A stretch of DNA of 64,000 nucleotides, taken from Isochrysis galbana. Lineage: Eukaryota > Haptophyta > Isochrysidales > Isochrysidaceae. Positions 55,198 to 64,000 of this stretch are shown piece by piece (position 1 is the first letter of the stretch; each line of letters begins with the position of its first letter). The DNA lies in the NCBI GenBank assembly GCA_018136815.1, contig CM030932.1, positions 497,481 through 561,480 on the forward strand, read 5' to 3'. The notes beneath the pieces were generated by a model that searched no databases, was not told the DNA's origin, and was given only the letters and a program-made list of their open reading frames with translations. The position numbers were made by a program, and so were the translations under genes.

Positions 55198-55567
55198 GTT
55201 TTTGCCCCCCCCCCTCCTCCTTCCCCCCGGCTAAACCTAAACCACACTGTGGCATGAATATGAACGCTCCCCAACTTATAACCACTACAACAATCTCCAG
55301 AACGCGAACATTAGGGGAGAAGAGCCCACTAACATATGCATCTGAAGAGTTTGTTCGACTATTATCTATTACTCTATTTCTATTATTTGTTATATTCATC
55401 TTGCGTACTTGTCCTTGCTGTCTTCTCCTTCTTCTCTCTCTCTAGTCTCTAGTCTCTAGAGTACTTTAGAGGTAGAGGCTGCTGCTTCATGGATAAGCCC
55501 CATTTCTATCTATGGGTGTAAAATAAATGCTTAACCCTTAGTTAGACATCTCTTTCTCTAGCTCTCG
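55198..55567. other. Intergenic, nothing assigned
   Basis: More AT-rich; CTCTAGTCTCTAGTCTCTAGAG microrepeats at about 55438-55460. Confidence 0.4.
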
Positions 55568-55582
55568 TAGAGCGATCGCTCC

Positions 55583-55701
55583 TCACGAGGGACGAGGGGA
55601 CGGGCCGCAAGGCAAGTATGATGGTGTGATAAGGGATGCGGGCGCGGCTGCGAACTAGTTGAACAGGGCCGCGTGCGCAGCGGGAATTTTAGGAATTTTT
55701 T
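55583..55701 (+). mobile_element. HP-B retroposon, strongly 5'-truncated
   Basis: It is flanked by tagagcgatcgctcc / tagagcgatagctcc (55568-55582 and 55702-55716, one mismatch). The 119 bp match the last part of the 12151 copy (GAGGGACGAGGGGACGGGCCGCAAGGCA) and end GGAATTTTAGGAATTTTTT. 5' truncation with an intact 3' end and a TSD supports target-primed reverse transcription. Confidence 0.7.
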
Positions 55702-55716
55702 TAGAGCGATAGCTCC

Positions 55717-56026
55717 AACTGGGGCAACTGGGGAAAGTTGTCCCTTGTGGCATGTGTGATAGCTCTGCTGCTGTGCTTGCGCCGACATGCGTAGGTTTTT
55801 TGAAAATGGTTAAGATTCTCCTTTTCCGCTTTTCCCGACTCGCCTATAGGCTGGCGAATAGTGATAGTGATGGCGAGTATTCAAGTAATGAAGTTTCCTA
55901 GGGCTCCGGGTCGGAGAACTGGCACCACCGCTCAAATCGCCGTCTACATTCCAAAATATGATACCGCAGTGATCATGCACTTTGGTGGCGGTGGCCGAGC
56001 GCGCTAGCAGGGGCCTCTACTGTTCC
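55717..56026. other. 3' flank of the parvulin-MiaB gene
   Basis: No shared repeat or frame. Confidence 0.4.
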
Positions 56027-59000
56027 CTACGCCTCGACTACTAGTGCATCCACAGCGCTGCCGTCGTACCGTCCTCCTGCAAACCGGTTCTCCTCACGCT
56101 CGCCGACTAGGGAGTAAGGGCGTGCCTCCACAATGCGCACAGGGACGAGCTGGCCCTTCAGCTCGTCAATGTCTCCGTCGAAAAATACCGGGCAGCCCTG
56201 CCGGTTGCGGCCTTTGACCTGGTTTGGATCCCTCTCGTTCCGTTTTTCAACGAGAACCTGCAGACGGCAAGGATGGGGGTGGGTGAGGATGTCGTCAACG
56301 CGCTGCCCGGCTGCCCATGCCTCGCCTCATGTGGACGAATTCGCGCTTCCAACAACAGGCACACCTCCTCGATCCTTCCGAGGTAGCGCTGCCGACGCTC
56401 CAGCGCGTGCTCCGCAGCAAGCTCATTGATGCGGCGGAGGCGCATCTTCTTCACATCCTCGGGCACCTGAGTGGGACGGCCGCACAGCCGACGTCACGCG
56501 GGTTCCGTCGCTGTCTCGATAGGTTGGTCATCCGAGGCTAGGCTAGCGTTGCCGAGGTGCATACCTACCCGGAGCCGCCGGCATGGCCATGGGGGATTCG
56601 GGTATGCACGTAGAGTGTCTGGGCATTCGAGCGCACCTGGTTGTCCCACATGGCGGCGGGCGTGTGTGGCCTAGGCGAGTAGGCGGCGGTATTCAGTTGG
56701 TCGAATTTGACGTCGCGCATCAGCTGCAAGGTTGCCTCGAATTGCTCCTCCGTCTCGCCAGGGAAGCCCACGATCGCGTCTGCAGTGATGGCGGCGTCGG
56801 GAATTCGCTCGCGGATATTTGCTACGATCTTGCGGAACCTATCTGCCGTGTAGCCGCGGTCCATGTCACGGAGGATGTCGTCATCGCCTATGCGGCATCG
56901 GGTGGTCCCAAGCGTTGAACCACGTCCGCGGCGCAAACGCGGTTGGGAGGGTCCCACTACGAGACGCACCGTGTCCAACGGCTAGGCGTGCAGGCTCACC
57001 GGATTGGAAAGGGATGTGGAACATCTCACATAGCGCTGGGACCTCTGCAACCGCGTCGATGACCCTCGGCGACATGTACTTGGGGTGCGAGGTAACGAAG
57101 CGCATGCGCGCGAGCCCGGGGGTCGAGCCCACGTCGCGAAGGAGATCGGCAAAGGTCTGCTTCGGCGAGAGGTCGGAGCCCCATGAGTCGATGTTCTGGC
57201 CGAGGAGGGTAACCTGCCGAGAGGCAGGGACGGCGATCACGTGGGAGCAGCCACATGAAGGCCCGGATCCAGGGGCGAGCGAGATGGGGGTGCGGCGGCG
57301 CCTGGGACTGAGGCCCGGCAGCCGCACGGGCCGACGGCGGTGGTAGGCGGACGCACCTCCTTGTAGCCCATCTCGACGAGCTCCTCGATTTCCTTGCGGA
57401 TTGCGTCTCGCGGACGCGACTGTGAGCGACAATGGGGTGAGAGGGAGGGGCACGAGTGATGGGTGCGCCATCATAATGCGTGCGACCCATCGCTTCACCC
57501 TTGGCGTGCGACGGACGCCGCCCGTATGACATGTCATCGAAGCGAATCATGAGCCGCGCCCATCCAGCCGCACCTGTTCCGATCCGCGCGTGGTGGGTAC
57601 CACACAGTAAGTGCAGCGCTCGTTGCAGCCGTAGATGACGTTGACCCACGCGCACACCGTCGAGGCACGCTGAGGCTGTGTGGGGTCCTCCATGATGTGC
57701 GTGGGTGCGGTGGCCACAATCTGCTCACGCCAGCGAAGGCGAGGTGTGAGAGCAGCAGGGCATCGTGTTGCGCACAAGCCTCAGCGCACAACAAGCGCGT
57801 CTCGCCAGGCGCAACGTGGCTCCCATCCCGGAGGTCGGAGGCACCTGGTTGCCATTGAAGACGCCTTCCAGCAGGTCGCCGAGCCGGTTGGCGTACTGGG
57901 GGCCCATCACCATGTCGATCTCCGGCACCCGGCGCAGTAGAGCCTCCCCTTCTTGCTGTGCGACGCAGCCAGCGACGACAATGGCCATGTCCTCGCCGTT
58001 CCGTTTGCGCTGTGCGAGGGGCCCCAGGTACGAGTAGACCTGAGAGGCGCCATCCGGCATGGGGTCGGCGCGAGAGACCAGTGAGGGAGCGCGCAGAAGC
58101 CCACGTCGGCGTGCGCGTGTGCGTGTGCCGCGCTACACCTTGGACTCGGCGTGATCCCGGATGGAGCACGTGTTCAGCACGACCACCTGGGCCTCTGCCG
58201 GCGTCTCCGTCTTTTGGAACCCAAGGGCCTGCAGCTGGCCCTCCATGCGCTCCGCATCGGCCGTGTTCATCTGGCACCTGTTCGGAGAACAGGCATTGCG
58301 GGGACGGGGGGTGGGCGGCTTCAGCGAGAGCCGCTCTTCGGAGAGGCTGCCGCACGCCGCGCCCCTCCCCTCCCAGCGTGTAGCACGCGCGCGGCGCCAC
58401 CACCGCTGGCGCCGCCGCACCCCATCGAGTCCATGGAGTACTTCATCGTGGCGGCCTGCGCTGTCTTGCCCGAGTTGCGCATCAGCTCTCCGGCGCCCTC
58501 CCCGGCGCTCGTAGCGCCAGCCGCTACGAGCTGCTTGAAGTCGCGCGCATCCGCGCGCGACGAGCGGAGCAAGTTGATGAGTGGCTGCGGCTTGACGCCC
58601 GTCCCTGGCAGAGCGCGTGTGCGCGGGTTAGACTCGATCATCAGCGTCTGGAAGACGTCGACGACCTGCAGCAGGTGCCAGCCGCAGCTCGACTCGGCGA
58701 GTTCCATGTCACCAGGCTTGACGCCCATCGCCAGCTCGCGAAGCTCGCGAGGGAAGTATTCATCGAGGTGCTCATCGTTGACGCCGGACCAGCCAATCTC
58801 GCCGCCCTTCTCGCGCGTTACAGCGCAGGTCGAGAGGGCCTGGGCGAGCTCATCGAAGCGCGCGCCCTCCTTGAGCTGCGTGCGCAGCGTTTGCGCCAGC
58901 TCGGCGCTCTGCACGACGATGTGCCGCACCCTCACAGCAGTGACGGCGTCGGAGCGCGCCTTGTGCACGGCAGCTTTCCACTCGGCAGCGTTGCCTAGCG

Positions 59001-59466
59001 CGAGCTCGGAGAGAGAGCGGCCGGCTGTGGCGGCCATGTCCTCCCGCCGAAGCCGCGCCTCGCTCGCGGAGGCTCCCGCCGCGTCCGATGCGGTCCGTGG
59101 GGAGGCAGGGGTGCCCGCTGCGACCCGATCGGCGGCCGTGGAGTCCCGCGGGCGCTGCGTGGTCCCTTTCCTCAGCTGTGCCTTGATCATCTCGTCCGCT
59201 GCAGCGTCTCCCGTGAGCCGAATGCCATCGTCCGAGAGGGAAAGCGCAGGAGAGCGCGAGCGGGGACGCGTGAGCCGCGTAGGGGGCTGGGGGGAGGGGC
59301 GGAGAGATCGATGGGCTGAGGGGGAAGGGGAGAGAGAGGGAGGAAGGGAGGGAGGGAGAGGGAGGGGGAGGGAGGGAACTGGGGAGAGGAAGGGGGTCGG
59401 CCGGAGGCGGAGCGCTGCACAGGGCGAGCCCGCGAGCGCGCAGAGCAGCAGCGTGCCGCCGCCCAT
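56027..59466 (-). CDS. Fusion of a parvulin prolyl isomerase with a MiaB-type tRNA methylthiotransferase, nine exons
   Basis: MiaB enzymes add the 2-methylthio group to i6A37 of tRNA; parvulins isomerise prolyl bonds. Exons 59466-58421, 58277-58139, 58039-57845, 57720-57574, 57419-57357, 57213-57000, 56887-56637, 56466-56365 and 56257-56027 (all GT-AG, phases consistent) give 795 residues. Residues 1-20 look like a signal peptide and 21-75 like an S/P/R-rich transit peptide, suggesting the plastid. Parvulin domain 178-272: [37 protein letters not shown]. After a 65-residue linker, [10 protein letters not shown] reads through intron 1 into [10 protein letters not shown]. All six cluster cysteines are present: C350, C386, C420, and C492-x3-C496-x2-C499. 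[28 protein letters not shown] and [10 protein letters not shown] follow, then a TRAM domain (about 720-795). Exon 1 carries both the parvulin domain and the MiaB start, the key evidence for fusion. Confidence 0.85.
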
Positions 59467-59699
59467 CGAGATGGGGAGGGGGGGGAGGGAGGGAGAGAGA
59501 GAGGGAGAGGGAGAGAGAGAGAGGGAGAGGGAGGGGGGAGGGAAGAGAGAGAAGTAGAGACAGAAGAGAGAGACTTCGGAGAGGAGAAGAGAAGGGAGGC
59601 GACGGCCTCTCCAAGGAAAAAGCGTGACTCGCTAAGGCGATCAAAAGAGAGAGAACTCGCCGAGTAGGAGGAGAGAAGAGAGGAGGAGGGGGAGGGGAG

Positions 59700-59733
<34 letters not shown>

Positions 59734-59803
59734 GAAGGGGCGCGCGGGGGGGAGGGGAGGGGTCCGTCCCCGTAGAGAGAGAGAGAGAGAGAGGGCGGAG
59801 ATC

Positions 59804-59836
<33 letters not shown>

Positions 59837-59895
59837 GAGTATATATAGACGGGAAGGGAGTGAGAGAGAGAGACGAGTATATATAGACGGGAAGG

Positions 59896-59932
<37 letters not shown>

Positions 59933-59988
59933 GAGTATATATAGACGGGAAGGGAGTGAGAGAGAGAGACGAGTATATATAGACGGGA

Positions 59989-60026
<38 letters not shown>

Positions 60027-60110
60027 GAGTATATATAGACGGGAAGGGAGTGAGAGAGTGAGACGAGTATATATAGACGGGAAGGGAGAGAGAGAGAGAG
60101 AAAGAGAGAG
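59467..60110. repeat. Polypurine tract and TATATATAGACGGGAAGGGAG minisatellite
   Basis: GGGAGAG/GA words occupy 59467-59830 directly upstream of the fusion gene, on its pyrimidine coding side. From 59831 to 60110 six copies of ACGAGTATATATAGACGGG are spaced by GA-rich spacers of alternating type (GTGAGAGAG or (GA)n). They make a higher-order unit of about 100 bp. The array continues at 63966 beyond the copia element. Confidence 0.9.
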
Positions 60111-60112
60111 TG

Positions 60113-60291
60113 TGTTCGAATAGAGCGCGTGGGACCGCCGTGGGCAGGCCCATACCGAGTAGCGAGACGAGGGCTAGATGTAGCATGGTCTTAGCGACGC
60201 AAGGAGGGGGACGAGATCGGAGGACACACAATTAAGCGTACACCAAGGCACATGGGGACTATGAGCCCCTTCTACTACAAAACTCCAGACA
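60113..60291 (-). repeat. 3' LTR of the copia element
   Basis: 179 bp, TGTTCGAA...CCAGACA on the plus strand, identical to 63775-63953. In sense orientation it begins TGTCTGGAG and ends CGAACA, with an extra CA before the flank. The polypurine tract GTGGGGGAG lies immediately inside (60292-60300). Confidence 0.95.
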
Positions 60292-60378
60292 CTCCCCCAC
60301 AGCATGACACTGATGCTGCCTTAAAGACGAGGAAGGACGGACTCAGTCCGAAGACTGGAAGGACTAACATCATATGCA

Positions 60379-61353
60379 TCAATCAGAATTGAGAAGTGTA
60401 GCCCGGTGACGATAGAAGGTTGTCTTATCGAGACATTTGGTGAAGATATCCGCTGTCATTTGTCCAGTACCAATCCAAATAGGAACTGATATCTTGTGGA
60501 GATATTGTTCTCGAGCGTACAGTAGCCAACGCTCATAATGGCGATTGCGAGCGGTAACTCCAGGATTCTTAATCGAGTCACGAGCAGCGGAATTGTCAGT
60601 ATGAATGCCAATAGGTAGCGATCGAGGAAGATCAACGAACTCGAACAGATGTAACATAAAGCGTAGATCCCGGGCCGCTAAAGCATATATGGCGGTCTCG
60701 GCCTCAGCAGAGGACTGCGCAACGATAGTCAGCTTCCTTGAACGAAATGAGATGGCCGCTCCCCCATACATAAGAGCGTAGCCTGCAAATGGTTTAGGCA
60801 TGGATCCCCATGAAGAATCAGCGTAGATGTCGAGCTTATCAACAGATCCATCATAGGTTAACCCGAGGTGACGGGAGTGGTGCAAATAGCACAAGACGCC
60901 TAAGGCAGCCTCATAGCAATCCGGAGATGGGTCGTGCATAAATTGACATAGGAACGAAACATAGAAAGCAACATCCGGCCGCGTAATGGTGATCCATAGA
61001 AGTGAGCCGATGAGCTTGAGATACGACTTATTTCGCATTTGTGAACGTTCGAGGTCACTTGAGGCGACACCTAGCTTGTGAAAGTGGTCAATCTTGGAAG
61101 CACAGACGGGGACTCCAAAGTCCTTAGAACAAGACTTACTCAAGAATTCAGTGTGTACATCCTCAATATAACGTGTTTGACGTAGCAACATGGTTCGTTT
61201 GTCGCGATCTCGAGTGATTTCGTAGCCCAGAAATCGAGTTGGCTCACCAACGATGCTAATGTTAAACCGCTTCGCGTAATCGGCTAGAAATTCGTCGACA
61301 ACGGCACGACTACCACGAGGGTATCTAACGAGCATGTTGAGCGCTGAGAACAA
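60379..61353 (-). pseudogene. Copia RT C-terminal part and RNase H
   Basis: About 324 residues. It opens in the RT connection just after the deleted catalytic block (MLVRYPRGSRAVVDEFLADY), then FLGYEITRDRDKRTMLLRQT and the typical YLKLIGSLLWITITRPDVAF. RNase H follows, with acidic residues in LDIYADSSWGS, SSAEAE and HTDNSAA, and ends ADIFTKCLD, all standard for copia. The frame differs from that of the protease upstream, so the deletion junction near 61340 also shifted frame. The polymerase centre is absent and the protein cannot be active on its own. Confidence 0.9.
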
Positions 61354-61615
61354 TCGTCATATTGCCAACATGGGTAACTGGCACACGGCTACCGTCTCCA
61401 ATGATGATGTGAGAGCTTGGGTCGGAGTCGGTGACGAGATCTAACTCCCTATGATCGGAGATACAATGACGAGTCGCTCCACAATCGACAATGAATTCGC
61501 TCGAGGACTCTACGAGGAAGGCGATTTCCGAACCTCGAGCACGGCGGCTAGCGCGTGAGTAGCGTGCAACTAAGGCGATCGAACTGATCAAACCAATCAA
61601 ACAAACAATCGACAA
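61325..61615 (-). pseudogene. Copia aspartic protease segment
   Basis: Frame in register with gag, after gag's stop codon. It contains FIVDCGATRHCISDHRE and IIIGDGSRVPVTHVGNM, the DxGAT protease motif (Cys for the usual Ser) and flap-like repeat. It is cut off by a stop at 61325, inside the deletion junction. Confidence 0.85.
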
Positions 61616-61711
61616 ACCAATCGAGGCGACCGAGCCAGTCGAAGTCGAAGCAATCGAAGCAATTAATAGCGCCCACGCAACCGCGGGCCAAGCGGTTACG
61701 CTGCGTTGTCC

Positions 61712-63526
61712 CTAGTGGGACCCACCAAGAGCCAAGAGGGCGGCGCCATCGGTAGCGCCATCGAGCCAATCGTCGTGGGTATCCTCCTCTTGAGAGGCAC
61801 CTTCCTCAGCGACATTAACATTGGGACGGGCCGGCGACTTGCCGCCCTTTTTGGAAGACTGACGGCTCTGTTTCGCCGGCTTAGATCGCGAGCTCGCGCG
61901 CTGCAATGCCGCAAGCCAATCAGCAAGATTGACGGATTGGTCAGCCGGCGTCGGGCATTGATTTGCTTGGTGATTGCACCCTTGGCACCTGTAGCATCGG
62001 GGGGCCGTTAGGGCTTGCGCTGCGGTGATAGCTCGACGCTGCGGCTGCGCTTTACTAGCGGTAGAATCTGATGCGACAGCGGCGTCGGGGCGAGTCCCGC
62101 CGGTCGCTCGGCGCCCGCCTTCCTTTGGTGCTGTAATGGCTCCCTGATGAAACTTCATTACCCAAAGCGGCGAGAGCCATGCTTGAAGAGCATAGAGAGA
62201 GCGATGAGCTGCGTCGGCGGGGTCTTTGAAGCGGCGAGCGGCCGGCGCAGCCGCGATCTCCTCTTGGCACGTGTGGGCGAGAGACTCCGAGATATCCGGA
62301 GTAATACACGAAAGAAGTTTGACGACGATTTCATCGGTCGTCTTGCGCCGGTTGAGAGGCCGACGAGAGTTCAAATGCTGGAGATGGGCGACGAGAGAAG
62401 CAATGGAATGCTCATGAATCCCTACCGTGAGTAGAGAAACAGCGTCCCAGCGAGAGTCATGCTGCAGGAGAGTGAGATCGTCCACGTCTCGATGGCAGTG
62501 TCCAAACAATAGCTGAAAAGCTTGTGGACCATCATAAAGGGCCCCCGAGTGCAGCATGTCTCTGAGGTTGGAGTTCGAGATGTGTCCAACTAGATGAGAG
62601 TATAGGACCCTCTTGCGCTTCATGTGGTCCCGGTGAAGCGCGCGAGCGTTGTCATCAATGAATCTCCCATCCGCATTGAAAATTGGAGTGGGTGGGGCGC
62701 CACCGAAGAGGGCCCTGTCGACGTTATTCTGCTCTGCAAATCCGCAGATGTCTTGGCCGTACATACAAGATATGATGTCGCTGTCACCAATAAAGTCGCG
62801 GGAGAAAGCGTCGCAGAAATCGCGAACGAAGAGATCAAAAGAGAGTCCCGGGGTGCCGTCGAACGGGGCACAGCGGTATCGCTTCGCATCGAAGTCCGGG
62901 CGAACATCGCGAGAATCACCCATCATTAACGCACACTCCCCCATCGTCCGGCGAGAGACGAACAAACAACGAAGGACCGAGAGGAGAGAGGCAAAACCGG
63001 CAAGGACGAAGCGGACGAAGCGACGGCGAGAGGCGGAGACTCCCGCGAGGACTCCCGCCAGCAAGGCCGTAGTTAGACAAGATAAGAAGAAGCATAGAAC
63101 GTCCCACAAGCTCGAGGTTGTCCTGGCAGAGGCAGAGACTGCCAGAGAAGGTGAGAATTCCCAAGGACGGCGGGATCGGCGGGCGAGGTCGCGGGCGAGC
63201 CACCAACCCTCGAGGGTCCAAAGAGGAGCAAGGACCATCGCAGAGGGGACGGGGGCGCGCTGGGCCGGCGAGTGGCGGCGAGAATTTTGAAGATGAAGAT
63301 GCCCTTGATAGTGGTTAGCATGAACAGAGAATGCGAGAACACACTTATCCTCAGCGCGGGTGAAATCGGTCTTGGCATTGGGAGGCGGTAGGGCCCGGGG
63401 GCCCGGGTCACGACGAGCCCAAAGAGCACCCGCGCAGTGGGAGTCGCCGGCTGATCCCGCCATCGTGAGAACTTGTGGGACTTTGTCAAAAAAAAGTCTG
63501 CTCGGCCAACTTCCCCCCTCCTTCAA
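61712..63526 (-). CDS. Copia gag with CCHC zinc knuckle
   Basis: An open frame of up to 604 codons. The real start may be the Met at 62944 (MGECALMMGDSRD), since the first 194 residues are Arg/Leu/Pro-rich leader-like sequence. The gag core is RCAPFDGTPGLSFDLFVRDF to LCSLQ-like helices and RRPLNRRKTTDEIVVKLLS; the knuckle is CYRCQGCNHQANQC (C-x2-C-x4-H-x4-C). The tail is Lys/Ser-rich (RSKPAKQSRQSSKKGGKS) and then acidic. It appears intact, so it could still package the RNA. Confidence 0.85.
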   Translation of the reverse strand: MKEGGSWPSRLFFDKVPQVLTMAGSAGDSHCAGALWARRDPGPRALPPPNAKTDFTRAEDKCVLAFSVHANHYQGHLHLQNSRRHSPAQRAPVPSAMVLAPLWTLEGWWLARDLARRSRRPWEFSPSLAVSASARTTSSLWDVLCFFLSCLTTALLAGVLAGVSASRRRFVRFVLAGFASLLSVLRCLFVSRRTMGECALMMGDSRDVRPDFDAKRYRCAPFDGTPGLSFDLFVRDFCDAFSRDFIGDSDIISCMYGQDICGFAEQNNVDRALFGGAPPTPIFNADGRFIDDNARALHRDHMKRKRVLYSHLVGHISNSNLRDMLHSGALYDGPQAFQLLFGHCHRDVDDLTLLQHDSRWDAVSLLTVGIHEHSIASLVAHLQHLNSRRPLNRRKTTDEIVVKLLSCITPDISESLAHTCQEEIAAAPAARRFKDPADAAHRSLYALQAWLSPLWVMKFHQGAITAPKEGGRRATGGTRPDAAVASDSTASKAQPQRRAITAAQALTAPRCYRCQGCNHQANQCPTPADQSVNLADWLAALQRASSRSKPAKQSRQSSKKGGKSPARPNVNVAEEGASQEEDTHDDWLDGATDGAALLALGGSH

Positions 63527-63757
63527 ACAAGGTAGAGGGTATCCCGAAGGTCGGCGCGAGTGGCGAGAACGGCGCGGGGCCGGCGAGGGGGGGCGAGACG
63601 GGCCTCAGAGGCCCCGAGAGACGAGAGACGAGCCCATCCAAAGGGATGGGAGAGGCCCAAACATTTGAGGGATGAGTGGTCGAGAGAAGCCCAAGGGGTA
63701 ATTCGGGCATGTGGAGGTCGAGGACGGTCGAGATCGAGCGATGCGAGCGTTCGGATC

Positions 63758-63774
63758 GACTCGCGGGGGTACCA
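63758..63774 (-). promoter_or_regulatory. Primer-binding site of the copia element
   Basis: TGGTACCCCCGCGAGTC directly follows the 5' LTR in sense orientation. A PBS starting TGG pairs with the CCA end of a tRNA, and TGGTA would fit an initiator-Met-type primer. The tRNA was not identified. Confidence 0.6.
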
Positions 63775-63953
63775 TGTTCGAATAGAGCGCGTGGGACCGC
63801 CGTGGGCAGGCCCATACCGAGTAGCGAGACGAGGGCTAGATGTAGCATGGTCTTAGCGACGCAAGGAGGGGGACGAGATCGGAGGACACACAATTAAGCG
63901 TACACCAAGGCACATGGGGACTATGAGCCCCTTCTACTACAAAACTCCAGACA
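63775..63953 (-). repeat. 5' LTR of the copia element
   Basis: Identical over 179 bp to 60113-60291 by direct comparison. Outside it the sequence returns at once to GAGAGAAAGAGAG and the TATATATAGACGGGAAGGGAG minisatellite, showing the insertion point. Confidence 0.95.
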
Positions 63954-64000
63954 GAGAGAAAGAGAGACACGAGTATATATAGACGGGAAGGGAGTGAGAG
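63954..64000. repeat. Continuation of the minisatellite split by the copia element
   Basis: GAGAGAAAGAGAGAC, then ACGAGTATATATAGACGGG and AAGGGAGTGAGAG, the same unit as at 59831-60110. Confidence 0.9.

Larger units (their letters stand above)
60111..63953 (-). mobile_element. Ty1/copia LTR retrotransposon, internally deleted
   Basis: Two identical 179-bp LTRs bound 3.5 kb of internal sequence. Coding order on the minus strand is gag, zinc knuckle, protease, then a jump straight into the C-terminal part of reverse transcriptase and RNase H. Integrase and the RT catalytic half are missing. Protease before (deleted) integrase before RT-RNaseH is the copia order. The flank is GAGAG on both sides if the left LTR is taken to begin at 60111, but the GA-rich target makes the 5-bp TSD ambiguous. 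Identical LTRs imply recent insertion, so it was probably mobilised by enzymes from a full element. Confidence 0.92.

Noticed and set aside
60111-60115. Clear 5-bp TSD for the copia element
   Set aside because: GAGAG fits only if two extra bases are assigned to the left LTR, and the target is itself (GA)n, so the duplication cannot be demonstrated.

Overview
The window is nuclear DNA from a eukaryotic alga. Most genes have GT-AG introns, and GTGCGC and GTGAGC donors are frequent. Coding DNA is GC-rich, long polypurine/polypyrimidine tracts are common, and two runs of exactly 100 N mark scaffold gaps. One predicted protein starts with a signal peptide followed by an S/P/R-rich transit-like stretch, the bipartite leader expected for a secondary plastid. 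A haptophyte or similar secondary-plastid alga fits best, but nothing here proves the lineage. I see no rRNA, tRNA or CRISPR array. || Layout of the genes: 3' end of a small cysteine-rich protein (1-257); GOT1-type Golgi transport protein in five exons (4177-5724, minus); multi-pass membrane protein (14994-15572, minus); mitochondrial ribosomal protein bL12m in three exons (19973-20908, plus); C-terminal part of a large membrane protein that runs into a gap (26114-27898, minus); F1-ATPase assembly factor ATPAF1/ATP11 (29651-30271, minus); SUMF2-like formylglycine-generating-enzyme paralogue (30780-32470, plus); CaMK-type protein kinase in ten exons (38421-40786, plus); membrane protein with an internal duplication (44336-45346, minus); FG-repeat nucleoporin across a gap (46580-50618, minus); FkbM-family methyltransferase (52711-54619, minus); and an apparent fusion of a parvulin prolyl isomerase to a MiaB-type tRNA methylthiotransferase (56027-59466, minus). 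|| Between the genes the DNA is dominated by mobile elements. I recognise two related families of short retroposons, called HP-A and HP-B here, plus a third type, HP-D. Each starts with a short stem-loop a few bases before a sequence like ATGGAGCGYGCC. Intact copies are bounded by 15-19 bp direct repeats, and they nest in each other. There are also a 528-bp hAT-like MITE inside an HP-B copy, a smaller MITE, LINE fragments, a roughly 2.9-kb inverted-repeat structure (34215-37141), and a recently inserted but internally deleted Ty1/copia element with identical 179-bp LTRs (60111-63953) lodged in a minisatellite. || The genes do not form a pathway. Several serve organelles (bL12m and ATPAF1 in mitochondria; the parvulin-MiaB protein probably in the plastid) or the secretory system and nuclear envelope (GOT1, SUMF2-like, FG nucleoporin). 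The most novel observations are the parvulin-MiaB fusion, the covarying 5' hairpin shared by several retroposon families, and the FG nucleoporin with a possible N-terminal membrane anchor.
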